From NCBI RefSeq assembly GCF_031455195.1, contig NZ_JAVDSH010000003.1, positions 62,001-126,000 on the forward strand: DNA of 64,000 bases. Reading direction: 5' to 3'. Numbering within the stretch: the first letter of the stretch is position 1; the number at the start of each line of letters is the position of its first letter. Made by a program: the position numbers and the translations under genes. This DNA comes from Arthrobacter nitroguajacolicus_D (lineage in GTDB: Bacteria > Actinomycetota > Actinomycetes > Actinomycetales > Micrococcaceae). Shown here one piece after another: positions 8,813-18,141 of the stretch. The notes below the pieces were generated by a model that was not told where the DNA came from, did not search any database, and was given only the letters and a program-made list of their open reading frames with translations.

Positions 8813-11800
8813 TCAGTCGCTGTTCTTCAACGCGCGCGCAATGATCTCCTCCAGTTCTTCGGCTGTGCCCAGATCATGGGGCCTCACCACGGAGTCGTCA
8901 ACCACGTAGTAGAACGCGGCACTGACGTCGTCGAGGGGCACCCCTTGCAGCAGTGCCCAAGCGAGCCGGTACACGGCGAGCTGAACTGCACGCGAAGCCA
9001 GCTGTTGGCCGGAGGGCCGGCGGCCGGTCTTCCAGTCGATGAGCTGCCAACGCCCGTCCGGGTCACGGAAGACAGCGTCGATACGTCCGCGGACCACGAC
9101 GTCGCCAATGCGGGTTTCCACGGGAACTTCCACGAATGCGGGGGCACGATGGGCCCACTCTGACTTTTTGAACGCCGACACCATGTCGTCCAGGCCGTAG
9201 GCCGCGTCGATGTGGGCGTCGGAGCCCGGCGCTTCGTCAAGGTCGAGCATGCCAGTTGTCCCGAAGTACTCCTCCACCCATGCATGGAACGCCGTACCCT
9301 TACGGGCAGAGATGCCAGGCTCCCGGGGCACGGGCCTGCGGAGCTGGGACAGGACAGCCGCTGGGTCAGCACCGAGGTCCACGAAAAGGGAAGCAGAGAT
9401 GTGGCTGGGCAGGTGGACATCCTGGACTGAGGTACGCATCCGCTGGCGGTCCAGCAGGAGTTCGGCTTCCTCGGACCACTTTCCGGCAACGCCACTCAAT
9501 TCATCGGGGGCGACACCAGGGCTGGGGCGTTCGATGAACTCGCGAACCAAAGCCGCCGCCTGGTCCATGGCAGCCCGACGCCCTGGAACCAGCCTGAGAC
9601 GCGCGCCGGTCCTGGGATCGGACGGGCCTTCCAAAGGATCATAGGGAAACCGGGCTACCTCAAGGGTCGCGGTCAACGGGCTTTCCTCCGGCAGGACTTC
9701 CTCAGCTACGGATTCCGGATGGATGACCGCCCGCCCATTCCTGGGGGAATGTCCCGGCTCTGCGCCGTCTCCTTCCAACCCGGCGAGCGGTGCCAGTTCT
9801 GAAAGGAAACCCGACATCGAGGCCATCCCCGAGCGTGAACCATTCCAGGCTGCGCTGGAGGCCCACAGGACGAATTTCGCCCGGGTGTAGGCCACATATG
9901 CCAGCCTGCGTTCCTCTGCCTCGCCGTGATGCTGGACCTCGGACTTGAAATCCTTCTCTGCGTCCAGCCACCCCTTCTGGTCAGGCTGGTCAAGGTCCCA
10001 CTGGGGAAGGTCGGCGCGGTCCCCACGCAACGGCCACGGCAATGCTGCAGCTCCGCTGCTCCATCGGGAATCCCGGTTGCTGGGGAACGAGCCGGCGTTG
10101 AGCCCGGGAACAAAGACAACGTCCCACTCCAGACCCTTGGAGGCATGGACGGTCAGCAACTGAACGGCTTCCCTGTTGGTCTCCACCGGGGCGACGTCCA
10201 ATCCGCCCTCCTCTGATGCCGCCGCCTCCAGCCAGGACAGGAAAGCCAACAGGTCGATACGCTGCGACGTCTGCAGGAACCCGGCCGCAGCGTCCTGGAA
10301 CGCATCCAGGTTGCGGCGCGCCTGGTGAATGCTGATACCTGGTTTGGCGGCCACTTCGATATCGAGGAGCATGGCCCGTTCCACTTCTCCGAGGAGCGTG
10401 GTGAGGTCGTCGCCGATGTAGCTCCTGAGGAAGCGAAGTTCCGAGGCGAGCCTGGCCAGGCGTTCCAAGGCGGCCTCGCTCAAGCTTCTTCCGTGCCCGG
10501 ACGTCCAGCCGGGCTTGGGCAGGAAGTCCAGTGCCTCCACCAGACTCGCAGCGTCGGTGATGTCGCTTTCAACCACCACCGCGGCAGGCTCCTCATTGGC
10601 ATCGAGGGCGTCGGGGTTGGAAGCGGGGGCAGACCGGCGACGGGCCAGAGAACGCGACCAATCGCTGAAAGCCATCAAGTCCGCCGGACCAATGCGCCAA
10701 CGTGCACCGGCCAGCAACCTCATCAGGGCATCAGAACGTCCCGGGTCTGCCAGGACCCGGAGGGTGGCCACCAGGTCCACGATCTCCGGCGTGTCCAGCA
10801 AGCCTCCCAGGCCCACGATCTCGTAGGGGATTCCTTGCAGCTCGAACTCACGACGAAGGCACTCCATCTGGGCGCGCCTGCGGCACAACACGGCCATCGT
10901 GGGACGGACGGGCGTACCATCCTTCTCCTCTTCGAAGACGGTCCGCTGGTAGCGCCGGACATCGCGGGCGATGACGGCGGCTTCGTCCTCATCGGTGCTG
11001 AAACGCCCGATCACGACGCTCCCGTCAGCCGCCGCCGGGCTGGGAACCAGTGCCGGGACCGAGACGGTGGTGGCTGATTCCCTCTCCCCTGCCGGCCCAT
11101 CCGTCCCCGCGGCCTTGTTCAGGGGCGAGGCTATGGTGTTGGCCGCCTCCAGGATGTTCCGGCCGTTGCGCCAGGCAGTGGTCAAGTACGACGTGGGAGC
11201 CACGGAGTACGTCTCAGTGCCTCCTGCCCCGTCAAAGTCCTTGACGGGAAACTCCTGCACAAAATGGAAGAGCTGGCCCGCCGAAGCACCCCGGAAGCCA
11301 TAGATCGATTGGTTGGGGTCGCCCACCGCGGTGACAGCATGGCCCTGTCCGAACAAACGGGAGAACAGGACGAGCTGGGCATGGGAGGTGTCTTGGAATT
11401 CGTCCAGCAGCACCACCTTGTAACGGGCACGTTCGGTGGTGGCAGCAAGGGGGATGTCGCTGGCAATCCTGGCGGCGAGCGCCACAAGGTCACCGAAATC
11501 GAGGACACCCCGCTGTCGCTTTGCATCCTGGTACCGGACCACCATGTCCGCGACGCTGGCACGCGTCCGGAGCATCGACGCCAGCTCGCCTGCAGCCTGG
11601 GTGGGGTTCTTCTTCGCACCCGCTACGTACGGAAGCTCTTCGAACGCGTGGACGCGTTCAAGGACCCACTCCCTGACAGCGGCCGGATCCTGAAGGTGTT
11701 CGGCACACTCCCCCGCCAGCTGGATGACGGCATTGACCAGGGTTGACTTGGCTGCGGTGAAGTGTTCGTAGTCGCCGTCGTAAGCCTCCACGACTTCACT

Positions 11801-12319
11801 GGCGAGCTGCCAGGACTGGGCGCCGCCCAGCAGGACGACGTCGCGTTCAATGCCCAACCTCAGGCCGTAGTCGGAGACGATGCCGCTTGCGTAGGAGTGG
11901 TAGGTGGAGACCTTGGGTTCGAGGTCATCGGCACCCATCAGCCCTTCCGGGAACCCGACGCTGCCATCGTCTTCGGCGGCAATCCGCTGCAGTGTGGCCA
12001 GCTTGGTCCGGATGCGGCTGGCAAGCTCCCCTGCGGCCTTCCGGGTGAAAGTCACGCCAAGGACTTCCTCCGGGCGCACCCAGCCGTTTGCCACCAGCCA
12101 CACCACGCGGTCCGCCATGGTGGCGGTCTTGCCGGAACCGGCTCCAGCGATCACCAGGCGCGGTGCAAGGGAGGAGGCAATGATGGCTGATTGCTCGTCC
12201 GTGGGGTGGTTCTTCTCACCCAGGATGTCAGCCAGTTGGGATGGTGTGAACCGGGGCTCAGGAACGTCCTCCGCGCCAGGAGTGCTGGAGGCAGAACCAT
12301 CCAGGAGCTCGATTGTCAT
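8813..12319 (-). CDS. adnB: AdnB-type helicase-nuclease subunit
   Basis: About 1168 residues. UvrD-like motor at the N-terminus: Walker A AGAGSGKT near 58-65, Walker B VVLLDEFQDTSHAQL, motif III DPNQSIYGFRGAS, motif VI region RRLAYVAYTRAKFVLW. The C-terminus carries a RecB-family nuclease core with DAVFRDPDGRWQLIDWKTGR (the D...DWK metal/catalytic set). This is the AdnB partner of the mycobacterial AdnAB motor-nuclease that resects double-strand breaks, which replaces RecBCD/AddAB in actinobacteria. The start at 12317-12319 is chosen because it overlaps the adnA stop as ATGA, giving translational coupling; an upstream in-frame ATG at 12373 would overlap adnA by 58 bases. It follows adnA as in mycobacteria. 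Confidence 0.92.
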   Translation of the reverse strand: MTIELLDGSASSTPGAEDVPEPRFTPSQLADILGEKNHPTDEQSAIIASSLAPRLVIAGAGSGKTATMADRVVWLVANGWVRPEEVLGVTFTRKAAGELASRIRTKLATLQRIAAEDDGSVGFPEGLMGADDLEPKVSTYHSYASGIVSDYGLRLGIERDVVLLGGAQSWQLASEVVEAYDGDYEHFTAAKSTLVNAVIQLAGECAEHLQDPAAVREWVLERVHAFEELPYVAGAKKNPTQAAGELASMLRTRASVADMVVRYQDAKRQRGVLDFGDLVALAARIASDIPLAATTERARYKVVLLDEFQDTSHAQLVLFSRLFGQGHAVTAVGDPNQSIYGFRGASAGQLFHFVQEFPVKDFDGAGGTETYSVAPTSYLTTAWRNGRNILEAANTIASPLNKAAGTDGPAGERESATTVSVPALVPSPAAADGSVVIGRFSTDEDEAAVIARDVRRYQRTVFEEEKDGTPVRPTMAVLCRRRAQMECLRREFELQGIPYEIVGLGGLLDTPEIVDLVATLRVLADPGRSDALMRLLAGARWRIGPADLMAFSDWSRSLARRRSAPASNPDALDANEEPAAVVVESDITDAASLVEALDFLPKPGWTSGHGRSLSEAALERLARLASELRFLRSYIGDDLTTLLGEVERAMLLDIEVAAKPGISIHQARRNLDAFQDAAAGFLQTSQRIDLLAFLSWLEAAASEEGGLDVAPVETNREAVQLLTVHASKGLEWDVVFVPGLNAGSFPSNRDSRWSSGAAALPWPLRGDRADLPQWDLDQPDQKGWLDAEKDFKSEVQHHGEAEERRLAYVAYTRAKFVLWASSAAWNGSRSGMASMSGFLSELAPLAGLEGDGAEPGHSPRNGRAVIHPESVAEEVLPEESPLTATLEVARFPYDPLEGPSDPRTGARLRLVPGRRAAMDQAAALVREFIERPSPGVAPDELSGVAGKWSEEAELLLDRQRMRTSVQDVHLPSHISASLFVDLGADPAAVLSQLRRPVPREPGISARKGTAFHAWVEEYFGTTGMLDLDEAPGSDAHIDAAYGLDDMVSAFKKSEWAHRAPAFVEVPVETRIGDVVVRGRIDAVFRDPDGRWQLIDWKTGRRPSGQQLASRAVQLAVYRLAWALLQGVPLDDVSAAFYYVVDDSVVRPHDLGTAEELEEIIARALKNSD

Positions 12320-15300
12320 TCGGTGACCTGCTTTCCTCTGGCGCACAACGGGCAGATATCGGGGAGGCGGCAACCATGGCCACCATGACCGCCCTTGCTG
12401 GGGTCGTGCCGGGCTTCGAACGTCGCCGCAGCCATCAACGCAGCAGCCTCATTGACCAGGCCCCCAGCCCAGTTATCGGCAGGGTCCAGGGGCTCCTGCT
12501 GTTGCACGGCGGGGCTCTTGGCCTTGGTTCCGAGGTGGGCCAGCACGGCTCCCCCGGGGACAGTGCCGTCAACTGCTCCGGCGTCGGGCGTTTCCGTGCC
12601 GGTTCCGGCGTCCCGGAAGGCACCTTGAAGGACTGCGGCCTGATATGCCCCCAGTTGGGGGTGCCTGGCCACTTCGGCTTTACCGGGCTGGCGTTTTCCG
12701 GTCTTGAGGTCCACGATGACCAGCCGGCCCTCGGAATCGATCTCCAAACGATCCACCTGGCCGCGGAGTACCGCGTGCCGCGAGTTCGCTGCCCCTGGTT
12801 CGCCAGAGTCAACGGCATCCACGTGGACATCGGGCAGCTGGACTTCAAAGTCATGCTCGACCGCCAGCAGGCTCCTTCCATCACTGCGCATGAGGAGCAC
12901 ATACTGGGCCAGCTTTCGGACCATGAGCTCAGCCCGCTGGAAGTCGAGCTTTCCCTCCCAGTTGTCTTTCATGCCAAGGGTGGGCCAGCGCCTGACAAGC
13001 TCTGCCACGTACTCGGAACCGGACGCCTCGGGGAGCTCCTGGGCGATGCTGTGCACAAGGGTTCCCAGGCTGCGCGCGAAATCCGTGGCAGCCTCTCCTC
13101 CTGCGGCCTGGACAAACCAATCAAGGGGAGACTTGTGGACGGCTTCGACTTTCGAGGGTGAAACGGACACTGTGCCCCCGGGCGGCACCACGGCCGCTTC
13201 GGAGCTCAGCGGGGCCAGGCCCCACCAGGTGTCCGGGTCCGCGCCTGGGACAGGGGGCTCGGTGCTGGCAAGACGGGCCAGTATCCGCGCAGCCTCCCGC
13301 CCGGCTTCCGGCCCGCCGGGACCGGACTCGCCTGACTGCGCATGCTGCCGCAACTCCGCGACGAGCGCACGCAGGGTCATGGGACGGTCCACGGGCGTGT
13401 AATCGCGCCGGTACTCGCCCCCGCCCAGTGGCGCCACGTAGTCCAGGAAGGCCGAGGGCTGCTCGTCTTCAGAAGATACAGCGGTGCAAATGAGGACCTC
13501 GCGGGCACGCGATACTGCAGTCGAAAAACTCCTCAGTTCGTCGTAGCGGATGTCGCGGAGTCGGCTCAGGGGTCCTCGTCTCAGGGCGTAGTCCACTCCA
13601 TGCTCCACAGCGTCGGCGTACACGGTGCTGCCGAGCAGTTCGCCGCGCAACCGGGTGTTGGGCCAAACACCTTCCTGGAGACCGGCAACGATCACCACCG
13701 GCCATTCCCTGCCTGCAGCGCTGGCCGGTGTCATGATCTCAACGCAGGCCTCAAGCTGGGCACGGGCCGCGAGGGTGTCCATGGGAAGTTCCTGGTTCAT
13801 CAAGTACTCGAGGAACTGTTCGGGACCGGAGCCCGGCAACTGGTCCACGAACCGTTCTGCCGTATGGAACAGGGCCATCATGGCATCCAAGTCCCGGTCC
13901 GCACGCGCCCCGGCGGTGCCGCCTTCAAGCGCTGCGTCCGCCCAACGGGAGGACAACCCGGTGGCCTGCCATAGGGCCCAGAGAACGGACTCGGCGTTGG
14001 CCCCGGGCTGCGCAGCGGCTGCGGCCCCCGCAGCGAACATTCGTGCCAGCCGGCGCGCCGAACCGCCCTCGATGCCCAGCGATGCCAAGGCCCCTGGCTG
14101 GAGCAGCGCCTCCACGAGCAAAGCGTCGCTGGACCTCCCACCGCCGCCCAGCAGTTCCTCGCGGCGCAGCGACTGCCGCAGCCTGCGCAGTTCGATAGCG
14201 CTGGCGCCACCAATCCGCGACGTCAGAAGGGAAACCGCTGTCTCGGGGGTCAACTTGGCAGGGTCCAGGACGATGGCGAAGACCTCCAAAAGAGGACGTA
14301 CGGCGACTTCGTCGCGGACGGCGGAGTCGGCCACAGGGACGCGCACGGGGATACCCTGGCCGCCCAGATAGCGCTGCAACTGCGAAATCTGCCCGCCGTT
14401 GCGAACAATCACCGCGACATCGCTGAACTCCCGCCCCTCCCGGAGCTGCGCTTCCAGGATGCGTTGGGCCACGTAGCGCATCTCGTGGACGGCAGAGGGA
14501 AGAACGTGCCCTTCAACGCGGCCCTCCCCCGCGGATGTGACCTCCCCGGATTCTGACAGTGGCGGTTGTTCCATTCGTCGGGCGAGCTGACCGCCGGAAC
14601 GCTGTGAAATGCGGGCGGCGACCCGCGTCCAGGCTTCGGCTACCGCCGGCGTGTGGCGGTGCGTGACCCAGAGGGGAAGTTCAAGTACCTCCCGGTTGAC
14701 GCCGCCCAACAGGGATGGCAACTCCGCAACGAGGTCCGGACGCGCACCCCGGAAACCCTGCACGACGGTATCCGGCGAATAGGCCACCACAACATCCTTG
14801 CCCTCTGCCACATCGGCGAGGAGCTCGAACACGGCAGGGTTGGATTCCTGGGCATCGTCCACGAGGATGAGCTGGAGGCGTTCGCGTTCGGCGGCCAGGA
14901 ACGACGGCGAATCCTGAAAAATCTGGCGTGCGGTGGTGATGATTCCGGCGGGGTCGAAGGCCTCGGGCATTCGCAGGTCCAGGACATCCCTGTACTCGCT
15001 GTACAGCTCCGCCGCCGCCATCCAATCCGGCCGGCCACACTCATAGGCCAGGCCAACCAGGTCCTCGGCTGTTCGGCCCGATTCGATGATGCGGTCGAAC
15101 AACTGGCGGATCTCGTGGCGGAAACCGCGCGTGGGAAGGGCGGCCGTGAGGTCCTCCGGCCAGGGCAGATGGAACCCCGGACGTGAGTGGCCCTCCAGTA
15201 GCTCTTTGATGATGAGGTCCTGTTCGGGCCCGGACAGGAGCTTTGGTGGCCGCGCCAGCGGAAGGACGCCTTCTGCCTTGGCGCGCCGGATGACATCGAA

Positions 15301-15648
15301 GGCATAGGAAGCCCACGTCCGTGCCGGCGTCGTACTGAGGCTTCGGTCCAACCGCCCCGTGAAGGTGTCACGCAGGCCTGCCGCCGCATGCCGTGCCGGG
15401 GCAAGGATGAGGATGCTTCCGGGGTCCAAGCCATCCTCGCGGACGCGGCGGACAGCAGATTCTACGAGCACTGTGGACTTGCCCGTTCCCGGACCCCCGG
15501 GAACAAGGACGGGTCCACTTCCTTGCGGAAGCGAAACCACTGCTTGCTGGTCCGGGGATAGAAATGGTGCCGCGTAGTGGGTTTCGCGCGGCGGCAGCAG
15601 ACGGAGTGCGGCCGAAGCTTTGCGGGGTTTGGTACTTGTCGCGGTCAC
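12316..15648 (-). CDS. adnA: AdnA-type helicase-nuclease subunit
   Basis: About 1110 residues. Walker A GGPGTGKS at 51-58; the Walker B-like text is LILVDDAQESNP, with DDAQ in place of DEFQD, as expected for the weaker AdnA motor. A RecB-type nuclease lies near the C-terminus (GRLVIVDLKTGKRQPG, then HPQLGAYQ). Cysteines at 1093, 1099 and 1102 (CRLPDICPLC) could ligate an iron-sulfur cluster; the place where RecB-type nucleases often have the first Cys (CPLxW) reads KSPLDWF here. GTG at 15646-15648 overlaps the stop of the upstream ATL gene as GTGA. Gene order atl-adnA-adnB implies one transcript and stoichiometric synthesis of a heterodimer for end resection. Confidence 0.9.
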   Translation of the reverse strand: MTATSTKPRKASAALRLLPPRETHYAAPFLSPDQQAVVSLPQGSGPVLVPGGPGTGKSTVLVESAVRRVREDGLDPGSILILAPARHAAAGLRDTFTGRLDRSLSTTPARTWASYAFDVIRRAKAEGVLPLARPPKLLSGPEQDLIIKELLEGHSRPGFHLPWPEDLTAALPTRGFRHEIRQLFDRIIESGRTAEDLVGLAYECGRPDWMAAAELYSEYRDVLDLRMPEAFDPAGIITTARQIFQDSPSFLAAERERLQLILVDDAQESNPAVFELLADVAEGKDVVVAYSPDTVVQGFRGARPDLVAELPSLLGGVNREVLELPLWVTHRHTPAVAEAWTRVAARISQRSGGQLARRMEQPPLSESGEVTSAGEGRVEGHVLPSAVHEMRYVAQRILEAQLREGREFSDVAVIVRNGGQISQLQRYLGGQGIPVRVPVADSAVRDEVAVRPLLEVFAIVLDPAKLTPETAVSLLTSRIGGASAIELRRLRQSLRREELLGGGGRSSDALLVEALLQPGALASLGIEGGSARRLARMFAAGAAAAAQPGANAESVLWALWQATGLSSRWADAALEGGTAGARADRDLDAMMALFHTAERFVDQLPGSGPEQFLEYLMNQELPMDTLAARAQLEACVEIMTPASAAGREWPVVIVAGLQEGVWPNTRLRGELLGSTVYADAVEHGVDYALRRGPLSRLRDIRYDELRSFSTAVSRAREVLICTAVSSEDEQPSAFLDYVAPLGGGEYRRDYTPVDRPMTLRALVAELRQHAQSGESGPGGPEAGREAARILARLASTEPPVPGADPDTWWGLAPLSSEAAVVPPGGTVSVSPSKVEAVHKSPLDWFVQAAGGEAATDFARSLGTLVHSIAQELPEASGSEYVAELVRRWPTLGMKDNWEGKLDFQRAELMVRKLAQYVLLMRSDGRSLLAVEHDFEVQLPDVHVDAVDSGEPGAANSRHAVLRGQVDRLEIDSEGRLVIVDLKTGKRQPGKAEVARHPQLGAYQAAVLQGAFRDAGTGTETPDAGAVDGTVPGGAVLAHLGTKAKSPAVQQQEPLDPADNWAGGLVNEAAALMAAATFEARHDPSKGGHGGHGCRLPDICPLCARGKQVTE

Positions 15649-16061
15649 ACAGTCATTTCATCATCGGGCACCGACAAAATATGGAGTTGACGCTCCAACT
15701 GGTCCGAGATCACATCAAGTTGGTCAAATTCCGCGTCCGTGGGCGCCCAGCGCGCGGCAGCCAGGTCCACGCGCCAACGGCCCTCGCCCGTCAGCATGAA
15801 TGCTTGGTACGCGCCGTGCAGCGGGGTGGACTCTGCCAGGTAGTGCCGCAGGGCATCGGATTCGTGCCCGGCAGGCGCCTCGCCACTCGCCCGCAGCACC
15901 CTCCACCACGCTACGGGGCTGCCGTAATGGCTCATGACGGAGCCGACCTGCCGTGGGCCACCCGCGCCCAGAAGCTCGGCCACATCCCCGTAGGACACTG
16001 CCGAACCGGACGGAACGAGGTCCACAACGGCCAGCACCGCTGTCACATACTCCATCCGCAT
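15645..16061 (-). CDS. Alkyltransferase-like (ATL) protein, MGMT DNA-binding fold with Trp for the active-site Cys
   Basis: A 138-residue protein with the DNA-binding domain of O6-methylguanine methyltransferase: VSYGDVAELLGAGGPRQVG is the winged-helix part, and the catalytic PCHRV motif reads AWWRV at 51-55, with Trp52 in the Cys position. Trp replacement defines ATL proteins, which bind O6-alkylguanine and flag it to nucleotide excision repair without repairing it (known from E. coli and yeast homologues). It cannot be a methyl acceptor. ATG at 16059-16061 is chosen because TACGCT lies six bases before it. The stop overlaps adnA (GTGA), so the lesion sensor and the helicase-nuclease are translated together. 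It is divergent from the DnaQ-like gene. Confidence 0.85.
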   Translation of the reverse strand: MRMEYVTAVLAVVDLVPSGSAVSYGDVAELLGAGGPRQVGSVMSHYGSPVAWWRVLRASGEAPAGHESDALRHYLAESTPLHGAYQAFMLTGEGRWRVDLAAARWAPTDAEFDQLDVISDQLERQLHILSVPDDEMTV

Positions 16062-16067
16062 GTGTTC

Positions 16068-16073
16068 AGCGTA
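16068..16073 (-). promoter_or_regulatory. -10 element of the atl-adnA-adnB operon
   Basis: TACGCT on the minus strand, six bases (GAACAC) before the ATL ATG, so a leaderless message is likely. It faces the -10 box of the divergent exonuclease gene 42 bases away, so the two promoters probably compete or share regulators. Confidence 0.55.
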
Positions 16074-16115
16074 ACGGCAGGAGTGTCGTGCCCAAATAGT
16101 GTCGGAGCCAGCCGG

Positions 16116-16121
16116 TAGCTT
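16116..16121 (+). promoter_or_regulatory. -10 element of the leaderless DnaQ-like gene
   Basis: TAGCTT six bases (GAAGAC) before the ATG at 16128. No ribosome-binding site or clear -35 box is seen. Confidence 0.55.
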
Positions 16122-16127
16122 GAAGAC

Positions 16128-16838
16128 ATGAGTTCCTGGAACACCCTCTCCCGCGCCGCGTTCGACCTCGAGACCACTGGGAAGAACTCCCGGTCCGCGC
16201 GGATAGTCACCGCATCCATCACGGTGGTGGATGAACGCGGGGAGCTCATCGCGGAGCATGAATGGCTGGCGGATCCCGGCGTCGAGATCCCCCTCGAGGC
16301 CAGCGAAGTTCACGGAATTTCCACCGAGAAGGCGCGCGCAGAGGGCCGCCCTGCGGCCGAGGTCACCCGGGAGGTGGCGGAAGTATTGCAGCGGCTGTTC
16401 GACGACGGCACCCCGGTGATTGCTTTCAATGCGAGTTACGATTTCACTGTGCTGGCGGCCGAGTCCGCCCGCTACGGCGTTCCGCAACTGAGCCGCTTCC
16501 CCGTCCTGGACCCCTACGTCATGAACAAACAGGTGGACCGTTACCGCAAGGGCAAGCGAACGCTGACGGCGCTGTGCGAGGAATATGGGGTGGACCTCAC
16601 CAATGCGCACACTTCCGCGGCAGATGCGCTCGCGACGCTCCGCGTGCTGGACGCCATGGCCGGCAAGTTTCCCAAGCTGCAGATGCCCGCGTCCACACTC
16701 CACCAGTTGCAGGTGGACTGGGCGGCATCGCAGGCTGCTGACTTCCAGCAGTATCTCCGCCGCAGCAAGCCGACAGCCGTTATCGAGGGTGAATGGCCTG
16801 TCCTACCGCCCGAGGACGCCAGCCGGGGAGGCTTCTAA
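16128..16838 (+). CDS. DnaQ-like 3'-5' exonuclease (DEDDh)
   Basis: A 236-residue exonuclease of the DNA polymerase III epsilon family. Exo I is FDLETTG at 12-18 (Asp13, Glu15), Exo II is NASYDFTVLAAE, and Exo III is HTSAADALATLRVLD (His then Asp), the complete DEDDh set. The short C-terminal extension (about 190-236) has no recognised domain. It stands alone rather than fused to a UvrC or BRCT domain. It may be a proofreading or repair exonuclease acting on ssDNA or RNA; the location next to adnAB and the ATL gene suggests DNA repair but does not prove it. Start ATG 16128 is supported by the six-base spacing from TAGCTT. Confidence 0.88.
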   Translation: MSSWNTLSRAAFDLETTGKNSRSARIVTASITVVDERGELIAEHEWLADPGVEIPLEASEVHGISTEKARAEGRPAAEVTREVAEVLQRLFDDGTPVIAFNASYDFTVLAAESARYGVPQLSRFPVLDPYVMNKQVDRYRKGKRTLTALCEEYGVDLTNAHTSAADALATLRVLDAMAGKFPKLQMPASTLHQLQVDWAASQAADFQQYLRRSKPTAVIEGEWPVLPPEDASRGGF

Positions 16839-17178
16839 CCGCAAGGTACGTACGCGGAACCGTCCTTCGCGGATGACGTTCTGCGACGCAAGTCACAAGG
16901 GACTTCGGGAACCTCCACCAGGGGCCCGGTCGTGCGTGGATTCCACGAGAGGGCCAGCCCCCTGAATACCCCATCGTCGATGTGGTCTCCCCGGGGAACT
17001 TTATTCGAATAAATCGAGGGTAAGCAACCACTTATTCGATTCACTATGCGTTGGTGCCCTGGTGACATAATTAAGTTTGGCGGGTTGAAGTCTGCTAGGG
17101 CAGCCAACTTTCGTTTCGCTGCCGTGTTCCCCGCCCAACGCGATACGTCTCCGTGACCCGATGAAAGTGATTTTCTTC
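16839..17178. promoter_or_regulatory. 340-bp intergenic region before the amino acid ABC importer, with AT-rich palindrome
   Basis: No gene is seen here. The AT-rich centre holds a perfect 12-base palindrome, TTATTCGAATAA at 17001-17012, and a second half-site TTATTCGATT at 17032-17041, with 19 bases between them. CATAAT at 17066-17071 resembles a -10 box. The repeats stand out against the GC-rich background and could be an operator for the importer genes downstream. The regulator is not identified. There is no clear terminator for the exonuclease gene. Confidence 0.5.
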
Positions 17179-18129
17179 ATGAAATTCAAAGCCCCTAAGT
17201 GGCTGTCTGTCGCCCCAGTGGCCGCAGCCCTGGTGATCTCCCTGGCAGCATGCGGCGGTGGAACCTCCACCCCGAGCGGCACCCCCACCGACGCCCTCGC
17301 CGGCAGCGACCAGAAGAGCCTCGACTCCTTCACCACCGCTGACGTCACCCCCTTGGACAAGATCGACAAGTCCAAGCTTGGCCTCATCACTGACGGCACC
17401 CTTCGAGTCGGCACCCTCTCGGACGCCCCGCCCAACATCTTCATTGATCCTTCCGGTAAGTTCACCGGCTACGACAATGAGCTGCTCCGCGCCATCGGCG
17501 ACAAGCTGGGCCTGAAGGTCGAGTTCGCCTCGACTGACTTCTCAGCGCTGCTCTCCCAGGTGGGCAACAAGCAGTTCGACGTCGGATCCTCCTCGATCTC
17601 CACCACGGACGCCCGCCGCAAGACAGTCGGGTTCACCAACGGTTACGACTTTGGCTACATGGCCGTCGTGACCAAGAAGGATTCCAAGGTGACCGGCTTC
17701 GCCGACATCAAGGAAGGCCTGCGCATCGGCGTTGTCCAGGGCACCGTCCAGGATGACTACATGACCAACACCCTGAAGATCGAGCCTGTCCGTTTCCCTG
17801 ACTACAACACGGTCTACGGCAACGTAAAGAACGGCCAGATCGACGCTTGGGTGGCTCCGTCACAGCAGGCAGAGGGCCAGGTCAAGGAAGGCGACAACAC
17901 CAAGATCGCCGAAAAGGTTGTCAACACCCAGAACTTCACCGCGTACGCAGTGAACAAGGACAACAAGCCCCTGATCGATGCCCTGAACTCCGGCCTGGAC
18001 GCTGTCATCGCCGATGGCACCTGGACCAAGCTCACGGCCGAGTGGTACAAGGACCGTCCGACTGCTGCCGAGCAGACCCCCCAGGGCTGGAAGCCGGGCA
18101 GCAAGGCCGTCCAGATCCCCGCAAAGTAA
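17179..18129 (+). CDS. Polar amino acid ABC transporter, substrate-binding lipoprotein
   Basis: About 316 residues. A basic N-terminus and hydrophobic stretch lead to the lipobox SLAAC with lipidated Cys25, then a Ser/Thr/Pro linker and an SBP_bac_3 (family 3) periplasmic-binding fold: DGTLRVGTLSDAPPNIF, GYDNELLRAIGDKLGL, DVGSSSISTTDARRKTVGFT, LRIGVVQGTVQDDY. These proteins capture polar amino acids (for example cystine, glutamine, histidine) and deliver them to the permease; the exact substrate cannot be read from sequence. I chose ATG 17179 (MKFKAPKW), which follows GAAAGTG, over the in-frame ATG at 17161. It is the first gene of a three-gene operon. Confidence 0.88.
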   Translation: MKFKAPKWLSVAPVAAALVISLAACGGGTSTPSGTPTDALAGSDQKSLDSFTTADVTPLDKIDKSKLGLITDGTLRVGTLSDAPPNIFIDPSGKFTGYDNELLRAIGDKLGLKVEFASTDFSALLSQVGNKQFDVGSSSISTTDARRKTVGFTNGYDFGYMAVVTKKDSKVTGFADIKEGLRIGVVQGTVQDDYMTNTLKIEPVRFPDYNTVYGNVKNGQIDAWVAPSQQAEGQVKEGDNTKIAEKVVNTQNFTAYAVNKDNKPLIDALNSGLDAVIADGTWTKLTAEWYKDRPTAAEQTPQGWKPGSKAVQIPAK

Positions 18130-18141
18130 CCCGGACGTTCC

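Noticed and set aside
16062..16703. N-terminal extension of the ATL gene in the same frame
   Set aside because: The extra 200 or so residues are antisense to the DnaQ-like gene and have no homology; the -10 spacing points to 16061.
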